64,000 bases of DNA, taken from Henckelia pumila. Lineage: Eukaryota; Streptophyta; Magnoliopsida; Lamiales; Gesneriaceae. The translations under genes were made by a program, and so were the position numbers. The notes beneath the pieces are model-generated. The model was not told the origin of the DNA and did not search any database. It saw only the letters and a list, made by a program, of their open reading frames with translations. Each line of letters begins with the position of its first letter. Positions within the stretch are counted from its first letter, which is position 1. The stretch spans positions 54,629,522 to 54,693,521 of the forward strand of contig NC_133123.1 of NCBI RefSeq assembly GCF_033568475.1, written 5' to 3'. Shown in pieces: positions 11,327-22,281 of the stretch.

Positions 11327-12742
11327 AGGCCGAAAGAAAGAGAGTTCAAAAGAGTGAGATGGCCTTTGAGGTAAAAAAAGAGAGGAAAGAAAAGAGAGGA
11401 AAGAGACCAATAAAAAAAGAAAATATTATGGTCCAAAATAGTGAGGTTGAAAATTTTGTTCAAATGAATAAAATCCCTAAAGTACTTTTGTACAAAGATA
11501 TTATGCTTTTTAATGATGCATTGATGAAGAAGAAAAGGAAAAGTCATACTAAAAGTTTTCACATGTTGGTTCCATATGAGGTGGTCACGTCCTTGGAGAG
11601 GTTAGGGATTTGAGAGTTGTTCCATTCGAGAGGTATGATTTAACTTTAAATATTGAATACCAATCAAATGTCTACTTTCAAAGGTATGATCTCAATTCTC
11701 AATTGTTGGGATTTAATGATTTTGTTGAGAGATTTGTGACTATGATATCTATGAAATATGCTTTAATTTCAAATTGTGATTTTAAGTCTCTTGAAATTTT
11801 GCATACTACAAGAGTGATTGATTTGGATCATATTAATGTGTTGAAGTCACTTTTTGATCTCAATGTGTTTGAATCATTGTATGTTATGAAATTGAGTGAT
11901 TTGGCTTATGTTTTTGTGTGCGAGTGTTGCATAAATAGCATAGGTGAAAGTCCTATTTGCTTGAGTGGCTAGTGTTAACTTTTGGGCTAGCTAATGTGCG
12001 TAATACTTTCATGGGATTGATGAGTTGTGTTTTTCATGCATCTATGGGTAACTTTGTTGTGATATACTTTGATTTTATCTTAGTATCTAGCAAAATTTTT
12101 AGTGAAGCGTTGATCACGTACAAACGAGGTAAGGAAAATGTGGTAGTTACTACACTATCACCAAGGTATGAGTTTTTATCTCTTTTGGTTACATGGTTCT
12201 TATGGTTTGAAAAATACTTGTGCAATGTTCATGATAAATTTTATGTGAGCAAGTATTTGTTTAAAAAAAATAAGTTTTTTTCTATATGTTCATCATTCCA
12301 TGATTTGCTTGATGAAAGAATATGTGTCTTGAGGTTGAAGTGTAATTTTGAGATATCCAAAAGAATGAGTCTAATGGATGAATATTTGTTATGATTACAT
12401 ATGAAGAGATATATCGAGTCGAATTGTGAGTGGCATATTACATGCAAATTGTTTCTTATTCCTAGAAAGCAATGATTGTACTTAACTATGAACTTTGTGT
12501 TGGGGTTAACTAGGTCTAAGAAGGGGAGGAATTTGATCTTTATTTTGCTAAATGAAATTTTAATCATGTTTAAGCATGTGAGTGGTTATAAGGTGTTTAG
12601 TTTAAGTGTAAGAAATTTAGTGAGTCTTGATATAGTTTTGAGTGAGCAACATATACTAGTAAATGTAGAAATTAGTCTTAAAGTTTCTAAATCTTGTTTG
12701 AATTTTGTAGGTAAGGGGCAAGATTTGAGGACAAATCTTTTT
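11327..12742 (+). other. Decayed downstream region of the nested element
   Basis: About 1.4 kb between gag and the 3' LTR. Short frames only, including a trace of reverse transcriptase palm (FGLAN and a VIYFDFILVSSK-like stretch) near 11957-12120. The 3' end resembles the usual end of a gypsy polyprotein just before the polypurine tract. Broken in many places. Confidence 0.6.
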
Positions 12743-12756
12743 GAAGAAGGGGAGTC

Positions 12757-13605
12757 TGATATGAATCTAGAAGGCGCTCAAAGATTCATATTGTTCCAAG
12801 ATTTGCTTCATGATTTACATTCAAGAGTTGAAGGGTTTGGAATTCATGGCAATCAAGTTGGAGTACTTGAAGATCACTTTGAAGGATGCTACAATGTTAT
12901 TGAATTCCAAAGAATTCAAGGGAGTGGAGAAAATGTCAAGAAGAACACAAAAATAGGTGACACATCCCGAGACATATGCGCGCCCGCGCCTAGTCCACGC
13001 GCGCCTGCGCGCTGTCTAGCAATTTTGCAGTTTGACGGACAGAACTTCATGCGCGCCCGTGCCTCCCTGACGTGCGCCCGCGCCTGATGGACAGAACTTC
13101 ATGCGCGCCCGCGCCCGCGCCTTCGAATTTTACACACAGTTCGGCGTGTTGTGTGTGTGCGAGTCTTTTTGATATTTTGACATTATTTTCTATATTTTGA
13201 GTCTTTTAATTATACTAGGAAACTTTCTAGATGATATCTTTGATATCTTTAGGCTATATTTTGCGTTATCTTTTATTTTTGATTGTAAACTATAAATACT
13301 TTTGTTTTATTTTATTAATAGGAATTCAGATTCAGTTTATACGAAAATTATTGAAATTCTCTCAAGAATTTTATTCAAAGCTTTGCTTTGTTCTTCAAAT
13401 CAAACTTTCTCAGTTAATTACTTGGAAAACGTTTGTCGATTGTTTCTCACTGAAGATTGTCAGATACAAGTTTATCTGAAGGTTTTCTTTGGTTTCAATT
13501 GTTGTGGTTTCTGTTGTTAAACTTTGGATCTTTTGTTTATTGGTTAGAGGGTGCGATTCAAATTGTAATCGTGTTTGCTAATCTTACACATCCAGATTCA
13601 TATCA
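12757..13605 (+). repeat. 3' LTR of nested element
   Basis: 849 bp, matching 8895-9804 at about 98% over shared sequence by eye. Preceded by a GAAGAAGGGGAG polypurine tract. Confidence 0.9.
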
Positions 13606-13610
13606 TGATA

Positions 13611-14288
13611 TTTATCATCAGGGCACAGTGTTGAGGTTATACTAAGAAACGTGGACAACAGAATGTACTAGACATGATGGTTTAAGTTCCCAGTATTCCT
13701 TGGGAAGCCGGTTGTGCTTCAGAGAGAGTGGGGAGGGTAACCAGTCTAGGGAACATTGTGAGCAATTACGTTGAAGTATAGACTTGAGTCCACTGGATTA
13801 TCTTAAAGCGAGATTCATGTTAGAATGTGTCAACACAATGTTGGGATTAGTGTTTCCTAACTAGAGGTGTTGAGCACCGAGAACTTTTTGAACCATTAGA
13901 TGGTTAGTTTTGATTAGTGATTTGACGAATGCAGTAAAACCAGACAGGTTATGGCTTGGTCTTCGTCAGTATAAGATTTCCTTTAAGACGATAATCTCGA
14001 TCAAGTGGGTGTTGGTATCTTTCGTGACCAGAGAGATTGGGGTCAGTTTGGAAGACGTATCAATGTTGTGATATGCGAGTGCTAGAGGAGTTTGATTGTC
14101 GACCAGTAGCGCAGTTATTTTTAGCTGGGAAAATGTTAATGCGGTTCAGCATTAATGAAGCTTGCAGAGAATTTGACGGGAGTCTGAGTGTGTCGGAGGA
14201 TATTTCGACCGTCTCGAGCAAGGGTTCTTGTACGTTCTCGAGGTTTTACCCTAGATTTTGAGGACGAAATCTTTTAAGGGGGGGAGAA
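13611..14288 (+). other. Internal 3' remnant and polypurine tract of the outer element
   Basis: Non-coding remnant following the second TGATA. It ends with GAGGACGAAAT and a polypurine tract at 14276-14288 directly before the 3' LTR. The same closing motif occurs before the 3' LTR at 48401 and, reversed, beside the LTR ending at 33634. No domain is recognisable. Confidence 0.65.
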
Positions 14289-15755
14289 TGTAGTGACCCG
14301 TATCCAGAATTAATGATTAATGAATAATTAATCATGTAATCATGTTTAAATTAAGTAAAACATGATTAAGAAAATTCCAAATGGGTTAACGGAGTCCAGA
14401 AATGGATTCAGGAAACTCGAAAATGGTCGGGAAGGTTCCGAGGGTTCGGATGGTTCGGAGGCTCCGAACCGGGTTAGGAGGCTCCGAACTAGATCAGAGG
14501 ATCCAAACCAAAGATCGGAGGATCCAAACGAGTTCGGAGGATCTGAACTCGGATCGGAGGCTCCGAAGATAATGCATCATGGGTGACATCATTGATGGGA
14601 CTTCGGAGGACCCGAAGTCAGGATCGGAGGCTCCTAACAGGAACGGAGGCTCCGAAGTCAGGAACGGGGGATCCGAACCAGTTCGGAGGATCCGAAGTCG
14701 AGTTCGGACGGCCCGAACTTCGCCTATAAATAGAGGTCCGAAATTTCATTTTCAACTCGCACCTCTCCTTTTCCTCTCTCAATTCCTAGGCCTTCTAACT
14801 CAGATCTAGGGAGTTCTAGGCATCCTATTGGGAATCCGGAAGTGGCATAGCGATCCCGACGTCGAGGCGAAGATGTGCCGAAGTTTTGAGGAAATTGTCA
14901 TCAGCGGGCTAACGACGGACGCAGGTATAGCTATGGCCTCCTTAAATTATTTAGGAGTATGCAATAGCTTAATTAAGGCTTTTAGAGCTTAATTATTGAT
15001 GCATGGGTATTTTCATTGTAGAGCGGATATAAGGTTTGAACCTAGAGCGGGACTGCTAGGAACTGCCTGTAGTAAGGTACGTAAGTACAGACTGAGATAG
15101 CCAGCGGGTTTTGCATGCTTATATATTGCATTTGTGTGTCATATTATTATGCAGCATGTGCATATCATTTGTGTCTGACCATCTTGTGAGATGAGCCATG
15201 TAGGGCCGCTCAGCCCTGTCTGGACGGGTGATGTCTAGTGCCTAGTGACTGACGGGCCATGGGTAGTTAGCATCTGGGGGACACAGTCCACGTCCTGTAG
15301 GAATGAGTAGTGTACGCAGGGTTTACTCCCCGGGTTGAACCACTCATGTCCTAGGTGCCATTACTGAGCAGTTATATACAGTTATCCTAGATATGGATAC
15401 CCTATCATTTGCATGCATCATATTTGTATGTTTTACCCAGTGCTTTCGTATTGAGCTTAGAGCTCACGTCCAGTATTTTCTGTGTATCTGGACACCCCAT
15501 TCGACGGGGCAGGTGTAGGTGCAGGATTGAGCACCAGGAGCTTGAAGTAGCCAGTCACCAGTGAAGATAGCAGGATTAGCTGTAGGTTTTGCCTTTAGGC
15601 TATTTATTCGATTTGATTGTATAAATCAAATTGGTTTAACCGGTTGTATTCTGCCGGTCTGTTTTTATTTAAGTCTTCCGCAGCGATTTATTTAATGCAT
15701 GTTTAATTATGCTCTTAACTCTGATTAGGTAGCGGATCCGGGTAGGGTCACTACA
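14289..15755 (+). repeat. 3' LTR of the element at 7833-15755
   Basis: 1467 bp, TGTAGTGACCCG to ACTACA. Contains a palindrome array (about 14435-14722), TATAAATA at 14725-14732, and a pyrimidine-rich stretch just after. Confidence 0.9.
14435..14722 (+). promoter_or_regulatory. U3 palindrome array (3' LTR)
   Basis: Second copy of the TCGGA-N3-TCCGA array, ending at the TATA box. Copy number and spacing differ slightly from the 5' LTR, as expected for a tandem motif array that changes by slippage. Confidence 0.7.
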
Positions 15756-15785
15756 CGGTGCATTAGTGCTGGTATGATTGCACCC
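15756..15785 (-). pseudogene. 5S rRNA gene split by retrotransposon, 5' part
   Basis: Nucleotides 1-30 of the gene whose remainder is at 7738-7832. The first five bases (CGGTG) are the duplicated target. The part with the transcription start is separated from the internal promoter by 7.9 kb. Confidence 0.93.
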
Positions 15786-16185
15786 AACAATGAATGAATT
15801 CATTATTTTTTTGTCTCTCGAATTGCGGATCGGAGGAACAGGAGCTGCAGTTTCAAACAGACATAACTTTCGATCGGCCGAGAGTTACTGGAGCTTCAGC
15901 CTGCTCATGTGAAGCTCCACTCGATACCTATAGTGTGTATCTCAGTTAAAGATACGGAGACGCTCAAATTCCAAAATGGAGATGGTCTTTCGAGGCATTT
16001 TTCCCGTATGTTGCGCTGGGACCCACCAAAACGGCCCGCGTCACCCAGATCGCACGTTCACATCGAATGATTCAGTCTATTGCATCTATTCTATCCGTGG
16101 ATTGGACTGAAAGAGTCAGAAATAGGACGGCGAGGAATCGAAAGAACAAGAAATACGAGTATGAAAAAAATAAATTAATGAGAAA

Positions 16186-16305
16186 AAGGGTGCAACACGA
16201 GGACTTCCCAGAGGGTCACCCATCCTAGTAATGCTCTCGCCCAACCGCGCTTAACTTCGGAGTTCTGATGGGATCCGATGCATTAGTGCTAGAATGATCG
16301 CACCC
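16186..16305 (-). rRNA. 5S rRNA copy
   Basis: Full length, about eight changes. Two lie at the A box and one in the C-box flank. Confidence 0.88.
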
Positions 16306-16704
16306 AACAGTGAATGAATTCTTTATTGTTTTGTCTCTCGAATTGCGGATCGGAGGAATAGGAGCTGCAGTTTCAAACGGACATAACTTTCAATCTGCTG
16401 AGAGTTACGGGAGCTTCAGCCTGCTCACGCGAAGCTCTTCTCGATACCTACTGCGCGTATCTCGGTCTAAGAGATGGAGAAGCTCAAATTCAAAACCCGG
16501 AGATTGCCTTTGGGGGCATTTTTCCTTAGAGCGCGCTGGGAGCCACCAAAGTGGACCGCGTCACCCAGATCGCATGTTCACGTCGTGTGATTCAGTCTAT
16601 TGCATCTTTTCTATCCGCTGATTGGACTGAAAGAGTCGGAAATAGGACGGAGAGGAATCGGAAGAACAAGATGTACGAGTAAGAAAAAAAAAACTAATAA
16701 AAAA

Positions 16705-16824
16705 AGGGGTGCAACACGAGGACTTCCCAGGGGGTCACCCATCCTAGTACTGCTCTTACCCAAGCACGCATAACATTGGAGTTCTGATGGGATCCGGTGC
16801 ATTAGTGCTGCTATGATCGCACCC
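16705..16824 (-). rRNA. 5S rRNA copy, variant A-box subtype
   Basis: Carries A55T with an altered intermediate element. Follows a B spacer. Confidence 0.88.
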
Positions 16825-17222
16825 AAAAGTGAATGAATTCTTTATTTTTTTGTCTCTCGAATTGCGGATCGCAAGAACAGGAGCTGCAATTTCAAAAGAA
16901 CATAACTTTCGATCGGCTAAGAGTTACTGGAGCTCCAGCCTGCTCACTCAAAGCTCCACTCGATACCTATAGTGTGTATCTCGGTTAAAGAGAAGGAGAC
17001 GCTCAAATTCCAAAACAGAGATAATCTTTCGGGGCATTTTTCCCGTATGTCGCGTTGGGACCCACCGAAGGGGCCCGCATCACCCAGATCGCACGTTCAC
17101 ATCGTATGATTCAGTTTATTGCATCTTTTCTATCCGCGGATTGGACTGCAAGAGTCGGAAATAGGACGGCGAGGAATCGAAAGAACAAGAAGTACGAGTA
17201 AGAAAAAAAAAATTAATAAAAA

Positions 17223-17341
17223 AGGGGTGCAACACGAGACTTCCCAGGGGGTAACCCATCCTAGTACTGCTCTCGCCCAAGGACGCTTAACTTCGGAGTT
17301 CTGATGGGATCCGGTGCATTAGTGCTGGTATGATCGCACCC
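17223..17341 (-). rRNA. 5S rRNA copy, near consensus
   Basis: 119 nt with only about three differences from the array consensus: one base lost near nt 102 and single changes in the C-box and A-box edges. Among the best preserved in the window. Confidence 0.92.
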
Positions 17342-17739
17342 AACAGTGAATGAATTCTTTATTGTTTTGTCTCTCGAATTGTGGATCGGAGGAACAGGAG
17401 CTGCAGTTTCAAACGGACATAACTTTCAATCGGCTAAGAGTTACGGGAGCTTCAGCCTGCTCACACGAAGCTCCTCTCGATACCTACAATAAGTATCTCG
17501 GTCTAAGAGACGGAGATGCTCAAATTACAACCCGGAGATGGTCTTTCGGGGTGTTTTTCCCATAGGGCACGCTGGGACCCATCGAAACGGCCCGCGTCAC
17601 CCAGATCGCACGTTCACGTCGTGTGATTATGTCTATTGAATCTTTTCTATCCGCGGATTGGACTGAAAGAGTCGGAAATAGGACGGCGAGGAATCCAAAG
17701 AACAAGAAGTACGAGTATGAAAAAAAAATTAATAAAAAA

Positions 17740-17831
17740 AGGGGTGCAACACGAGGACTTTCCAGGGGGTCACCCATCCTAGTACTGCTCTTACCCAAGC
17801 ACGCATAACTTCGGAGTTCTGATGGGATCCG
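17740..17831 (-). pseudogene. 5S rRNA gene split by copia element, 3' part
   Basis: Nucleotides 29-120 of a gene with the A55T change. Bases 17827-17831 (ATCCG) are the target duplication. With 26978-27005 it makes 120 nt. Confidence 0.94.
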
Positions 17832-19691
17832 TGTAAGAGTGGGTGCCCAGTGAGCCAACTTTGTGGCTATGGGTTTTGATGACTCTTTGTATAAACAATC
17901 TTTTGTTTAATATTATTTACACTTTTATGGCAATGACTTTATATTACTTCATATTGTTATATTGTGATATACTATTGTTGTTTTGATAAAGACCTTGAAT
18001 ATACTATAGTGTATGTAAGATGTGGTAGAACATGGAGATGTCTATCATGAAATACATCTTATAGTCACTGTATATTCTAAAACCGTTCCTAGTCGATTGA
18101 GCCGTCCGATAATAAGGATAAGGATCGCTCGAGTTTGAGACTAGCATTTGCGATGCGGAGTACCACGTTTCATTGGTAGGGAACATGGAGATGTTCGAAG
18201 CATGCAAATGGATATTCATAGGATGAATAGTCGAACTACCCTATCCGGACTTTCCAAGTGGTTATCACTTATCGAGTGGATAAAGTCCGCGGTTTTGGTT
18301 GTACACCATTAGTCCTTACGACTTGAAACATCATGGAGACTCTATATGCTAGTACTGTGCTTTGACTCGTTTACCGACTCTGAGGGGGTCATCAGGTGTC
18401 GAGATTGGGTACAGTTACGACACATATAGGAGTCAATGCATTGTTGTCAAGGATTCACCACATACTTGCGAGTGTGGATATCCTATGCGATCTGAGGAGA
18501 TATTAGTGTGACAAATCTCTGGCCAGAGTACTTGATGTGATTTAAGAAATGGTTTCTTAGTAGCACATGCGATGTCACTAATTTGATCTTCAAGATGCAT
18601 TGCATAGTTATCGAATCTTGAGCGACTCTCGATATACCAATGGTTGTTGATTCGATCGGGATATATGGATGAAGGGACCGTACTGTACGCTAACCAAAAT
18701 CTACTGGTTCTTGTAGGCACTATCAGTGATACCTAGGGAATCATGGGGCGATGTTGCTAGGCGCTTTACCATGATTCGTTGGGCAAGTCGGAAAGTGTTG
18801 TTCCGAGTCACAAGGAGTTGTGAGCCCACGGCTAGCTGTATCCCTGAACCATTGAGGGTCACACAGTGTAATGGAGTTTTAATCCCCGTTGAGATAGTTA
18901 AATTTAAAGAGTTAAATTTAATGAACTAAGGAGTTGGACTTCTTAAATAAGAGTAAGGGAGTAGGATTTCCTAAAATGACATAGGGATGGACATTTTTGG
19001 AAACCACTGAATTCGGATTCAGGAAAATTTATTTTGACTTTAAAACGTGCAGAAATGGTTTCTGTGCACATTGGTGAAATCGTTTCATCAATCGGAGTCA
19101 CGATGAATTTTATATTAATTTCTGAACGAGCGGGCTTTGCTTGTCGGGCCCCAGCTTATGACTAATGGGCCCTAAGGTGTTAGTGGCCTGCATTATAAAT
19201 AAGTTATTTCAGTACAGAAATTACACACAACAGGTCATAATTTTTGAGAGCAAAAATTCGAAAACCCTATTCTCTCTCAAAGAATTTCGGCCGCCCCCTT
19301 GCTCTGCCCGAGAAAATTCCGGTCTGTGATTTTGAATCGCAGTAAGGAATAACGAATCAAATTCGTGTATTCTCTTCGCAGAAAACTTCTGATAGATTTT
19401 CTAGTGCAATCTATCAGAGGGATTAAACCTCTGTTCGTGGACCTGATTGAAGGCGTTCATCGGTTCCAGGGAGAGACAACAAGAGCAGAATTGTTCTGTT
19501 GGTGTCCATTAATCTCGTTGCGAGATTTGAGGTAAAATTTATTTAATTGTTATTTAAATTTTACACACAAATAATTCAATCGTTGTATGGTTGATACCCA
19601 CACCATGGAATCGTTCCATGAGAAAATTTTAAACTTCCGCTGCACCGGGTATCAATCGTAATTGGTCTGGGAACTCGCCAGTTTTCCAACA
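17832..19691 (+). repeat. 5' LTR, copia element
   Basis: 1860 bp with TATAAATA at 19194-19201. Short frames inside it, repeated in every LTR copy of the family, are not genes. Confidence 0.95.
19194..19201 (+). promoter_or_regulatory. Copia LTR TATA box
   Basis: TATAAATA about 500 bp before the LTR end. The same box is at 26475-26482 and 60351-60358. Confidence 0.7.
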
Positions 19692-19692
19692 G

Positions 19693-19710
19693 TGGTATCA
19701 GAGCCAGGTT
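19693..19710 (+). other. Primer binding site, copia element
   Basis: TGGTATCAGAGCCAGGTT one base after the LTR. This is the classic plant initiator-tRNA-Met site. Confidence 0.92.
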
Positions 19711-19801
19711 GCTCAGATCAATCGATTGAATAATCAATTGTACAAAATTTTTGAGTCTCGGTTTATGAAACAAAATAAATATTTTTAATAAAAAAAATTT
19801 T

Positions 19802-20190
19802 TTCGGGGCAAAACCCGGGCAGCGATTGGATCGCTGCCCGGTGGGGCAGCAATTGTTGCTGCCCCGGGCGGCGCACGGCGCCGCCCAAAGGGGGCGCACA
19901 GCGCCGCCCAAGGCGGCGACCGTCGCCGCCCAGGGCGGCGCACGGCGCCGCCCAGGGCAGCGCTGTGCGCTGCCCAGCGCAGCGCTGGGCGCTGCGCAGG
20001 GCAGCGCTCGGCGCTGCCCAGGGGCGGCGCTCGGCGCTGCCCAGCGCAGCGCTGGGCGCTGCGCAGGGCGGCGCTCGGCGCCGCCCATGGGCGGCGCCAG
20101 GCGCTGCCCTAAGGGGGCAGCCGGGCTGCCCCCGGCCCGCGCCCCGGGTGCGGGCCAACCCGGGAGTGTCCCGGGTGGCCCGCGGGAAAA
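19802..20190 (+). repeat. GC-rich repeat block in the copia leader
   Basis: Nearly pure G+C, built from short variants of GGCGGCGC and GGCAGCGCT-type motifs that pair with their own complements (GCGCCGCCC / GGGCGGCGC). It could fold into strong stem-loops in the genomic RNA. The surrounding leader is AT-rich. Open frames exist on both strands here, but they are by-products of GC-rich, stop-poor sequence. A diverged, shorter block sits at the same place in the second copy (60975-61255). Confidence 0.8.
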
Positions 20191-21790
20191 ATTTTAATTT
20201 TTAATTTTTTATTAATTTTAATATTTAAAATTTTATTTTTGGTCCGGTCAAAAATTGTTTTTGATTGGTTCACGAGATTTCGGATCGAATTGTTCGAGTC
20301 CGTAAATTTTAAAATTGATTTTGGATAAATTTGAATTTTTGGAAAATTTTAATATTTTATCCGTAAATTGAATTTTGAAATCAATTATTTTGGTACAATT
20401 GATGATAAGATATGATCTTATGATATATTAGATAAAATATGATTTTATTTGTAAAATTGGATTTTATAGATAAAATATGATTTTATTTGATATGGAGATA
20501 AAATATGATTTTATATGTGAAATGTGATTTTATATATAAAATATGATTTTATCTTGTTTAAATTTGAATTGCCACAGCATGTTATCCAATAAATTAATTT
20601 TGAATTAAATGTTATTGGATAAGGATGATCGATTGCCATGACCAATTTTGTAGGTGTATGTTAGGAATTTACATTTTGTCTTTATTGTTGTTGGTTTTAT
20701 TAATGGGCCTGGTTTATGGCCCGATATGAATGTCATATGTAATAAAAGTGGGCTTGGTTTATAGCCCGTTCCCACCCCCTAAAAATGTATCCCCTACTTG
20801 TCATTGTTATTTAATTGTAAATACATTAGATTTAGTGGGAGATCAAGATTTGAAGATGGTGGGTCCAGCAGACAATGAAGACTGAAGAAATGTAAATTGG
20901 AAGCATATGTAATAGGATTGCATTTGCATACTGCATATTACCTAGGATTGGACTAAGACCCGTGATTGGCAACCACGGGTCAATTAGAAATGGAATCGAT
21001 CATCCTATATAATATGTGATATTATGATTGTATGCATGTTTAGACATAAATTGCGTGAATCCGGCAATGCATGCAATAAATTAAAAATGATGAGACAAAT
21101 ATTTTTTTAAATAAAATCCCTCATTTTAAATATGATTTAAAATTTATATCAAGATAAATAAAGGAAATTTAAATATTGTTTAAATGTTCCTACCTTCCAT
21201 CAACGGTCAATGTATGTGATGCTACCCGCGGATACGGTCCGGCTCATATTATTGGGGGGGCCCGTTCGTCGGAAAGCTGTACATTGGATCGACAAATGTT
21301 GTAAGTTGGGTGGAACTCCCATGGGATCGGCTCATATTATTGGGGGATCCACATGGCGACCGTCCATCACAACTTAATATTGATGGGTCATCTTGACATG
21401 TCACTTTAAACGGCGTCATATTATTGGGCCCTTATTGGACATGAGGTAAATACATGGGGTTGCTTTGGAAGCAATTGGGCTCTACCTTTTGAGAATTATG
21501 GTTGGCTGATATTATTCGGGACCATAAGTTTGTCAATTGGACTCCATGTTCTCACTAAAGAAAAAGTTTCCCGTTTTCACTAGAGGGTGGTGAAATCGTT
21601 AAAATAGTGGGAGTGAGATTCATAAAATTAAATTCGCCTATTTTATGTCTTAGTAAATTATTTAAACAATCATCGATAATTGTCTGTTTTATCTCAGTAA
21701 TCCACATGTTTCTGTTCTCCAACAAAACAAACTAATTGACGCAAACAATACAGAATGATTCCATAAGTTAAGATTGTCCTAAGTTCGGAA
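20191..21790 (+). other. Copia leader, AT-rich, non-coding
   Basis: About 1.6 kb without a gene. Contains repeated AAAATATGATTTTAT units at about 20405-20565, and four spaced copies of CATATTATTGGG-like sequence near 21245, 21332, 21417 and 21508. All are conserved in the second copy. Function unknown; such leaders usually hold dimerisation and packaging signals. Confidence 0.65.
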
Positions 21791-22281
21791 AAAGATTTTC
21801 TAAGTGTTAGAAAAGGCTTCTCCGAAAACAGCCCTGGCTAATGTAACTGCCGAAAGGTTGGCCGAATTAGAGAAATGGTTGGACCATGATCTCAAGGCCA
21901 AATGTTACATGAAAAATTGGACAAGTCTAAACAAGTTTGCCATCACTGCAAGAAACCCGGTAATTGGAAACGTAACTGCAAGGAATACCCCAAGCAGTTG
22001 CGAACTGCAAAGGGTATGTTTTACATTGAAATAAATGTTTTTCTTAATACTACTTCTTGGGTATTGGATACCAGATGTAGATCTCATATTTGCAATGAGT
22101 TGCAAATGATAACAAGAAGTAATAGGATAAGGATGGGTGAGACCCAGTCAAGGCTCGGGAATGGTTCCAGAGTTAAATCCATAGCTATGGGAAATATTTA
22201 TTTTTTGCAGAACGGTTTTAAGTTACTTTTGATAGATGTTTTATTTGTTCCAGATTTAATTAAAACATTATTTCTATTTCT
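21791..22281 (+). pseudogene. Copia gag-protease remnant
   Basis: Recognisable by comparison with the open gag frame at 62773: part of the gag body, the zinc-knuckle region and the start of protease. Reduced and broken. Confidence 0.75.

Larger units (their letters stand above)
8895..13605 (+). mobile_element. Nested Ty3/gypsy-type LTR retrotransposon with gag
   Basis: LTRs at 8895-9804 and 12757-13605 begin TGATATGAATC and end ATATCA. The perfect target duplication TGATA lies at 8890-8894 and 13606-13610. Parts in order are: 5' LTR, Met-tRNA primer site (9807), gag frame (10328-11326), a weak coding remnant, a polypurine tract (about 12743-12756) and the 3' LTR. Pol is reduced to a trace, with a short stretch near 11957-12120 reading like the Ty3 reverse transcriptase palm. 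The element is broken and resembles gag-only, non-autonomous retrotransposons. By eye about 15 differences over roughly 840 shared LTR bases suggest insertion within the last million years or so under usual plant LTR rates. Confidence 0.9.
7833..15755 (+). mobile_element. Reduced Ty3/gypsy-type LTR retrotransposon with nested element
   Basis: Bounded by TGTAGTGACCCG and a CTACA end, with a perfect 5-bp target duplication CGGTG at 7828-7832 and 15756-15760. Parts are: an incomplete 5' LTR (7833-8570), internal remnants, a nested element (8895-13605, TSD TGATA), more internal remnant, a polypurine tract and a 3' LTR (14289-15755). No gag or pol of its own is recognisable. LTR ends, U3 palindromes and polypurine context resemble the elements at 31664-39529 and 42925-49905, so it is placed with that gypsy group. 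It is broken. Shared LTR sequence differs by several per cent by eye, making it older than the copia element at 17832. It lies antisense to the 5S gene it splits. Confidence 0.88.
15756..17831 (-). repeat. 5S rDNA tandem array, block 2
   Basis: Resumes exactly where block 1 was interrupted. Spacers are in order C, B, C, A. Unit spacing is 517-519 bp. Ends inside another 5S gene at the copia element. Confidence 0.95.

Noticed and set aside
7738-15785. Cassandra-type element (LTR carrying a 5S sequence)
   Set aside because: The 5S sequence lies outside the LTRs and is split by the insertion with a target duplication. The LTRs themselves contain no 5S promoter.
18004-18929. Frames of 60-95 codons repeated at 25285-26210 and 59162-60107
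   Set aside because: They lie inside the copia LTRs and recur only because the LTR does.
19576-20204. Long alanine-, arginine- and proline-rich frames on both strands
   Set aside because: They are by-products of the stop-poor GC-rich repeat in the copia leader, present on both strands and not alignable as protein with the second copy.
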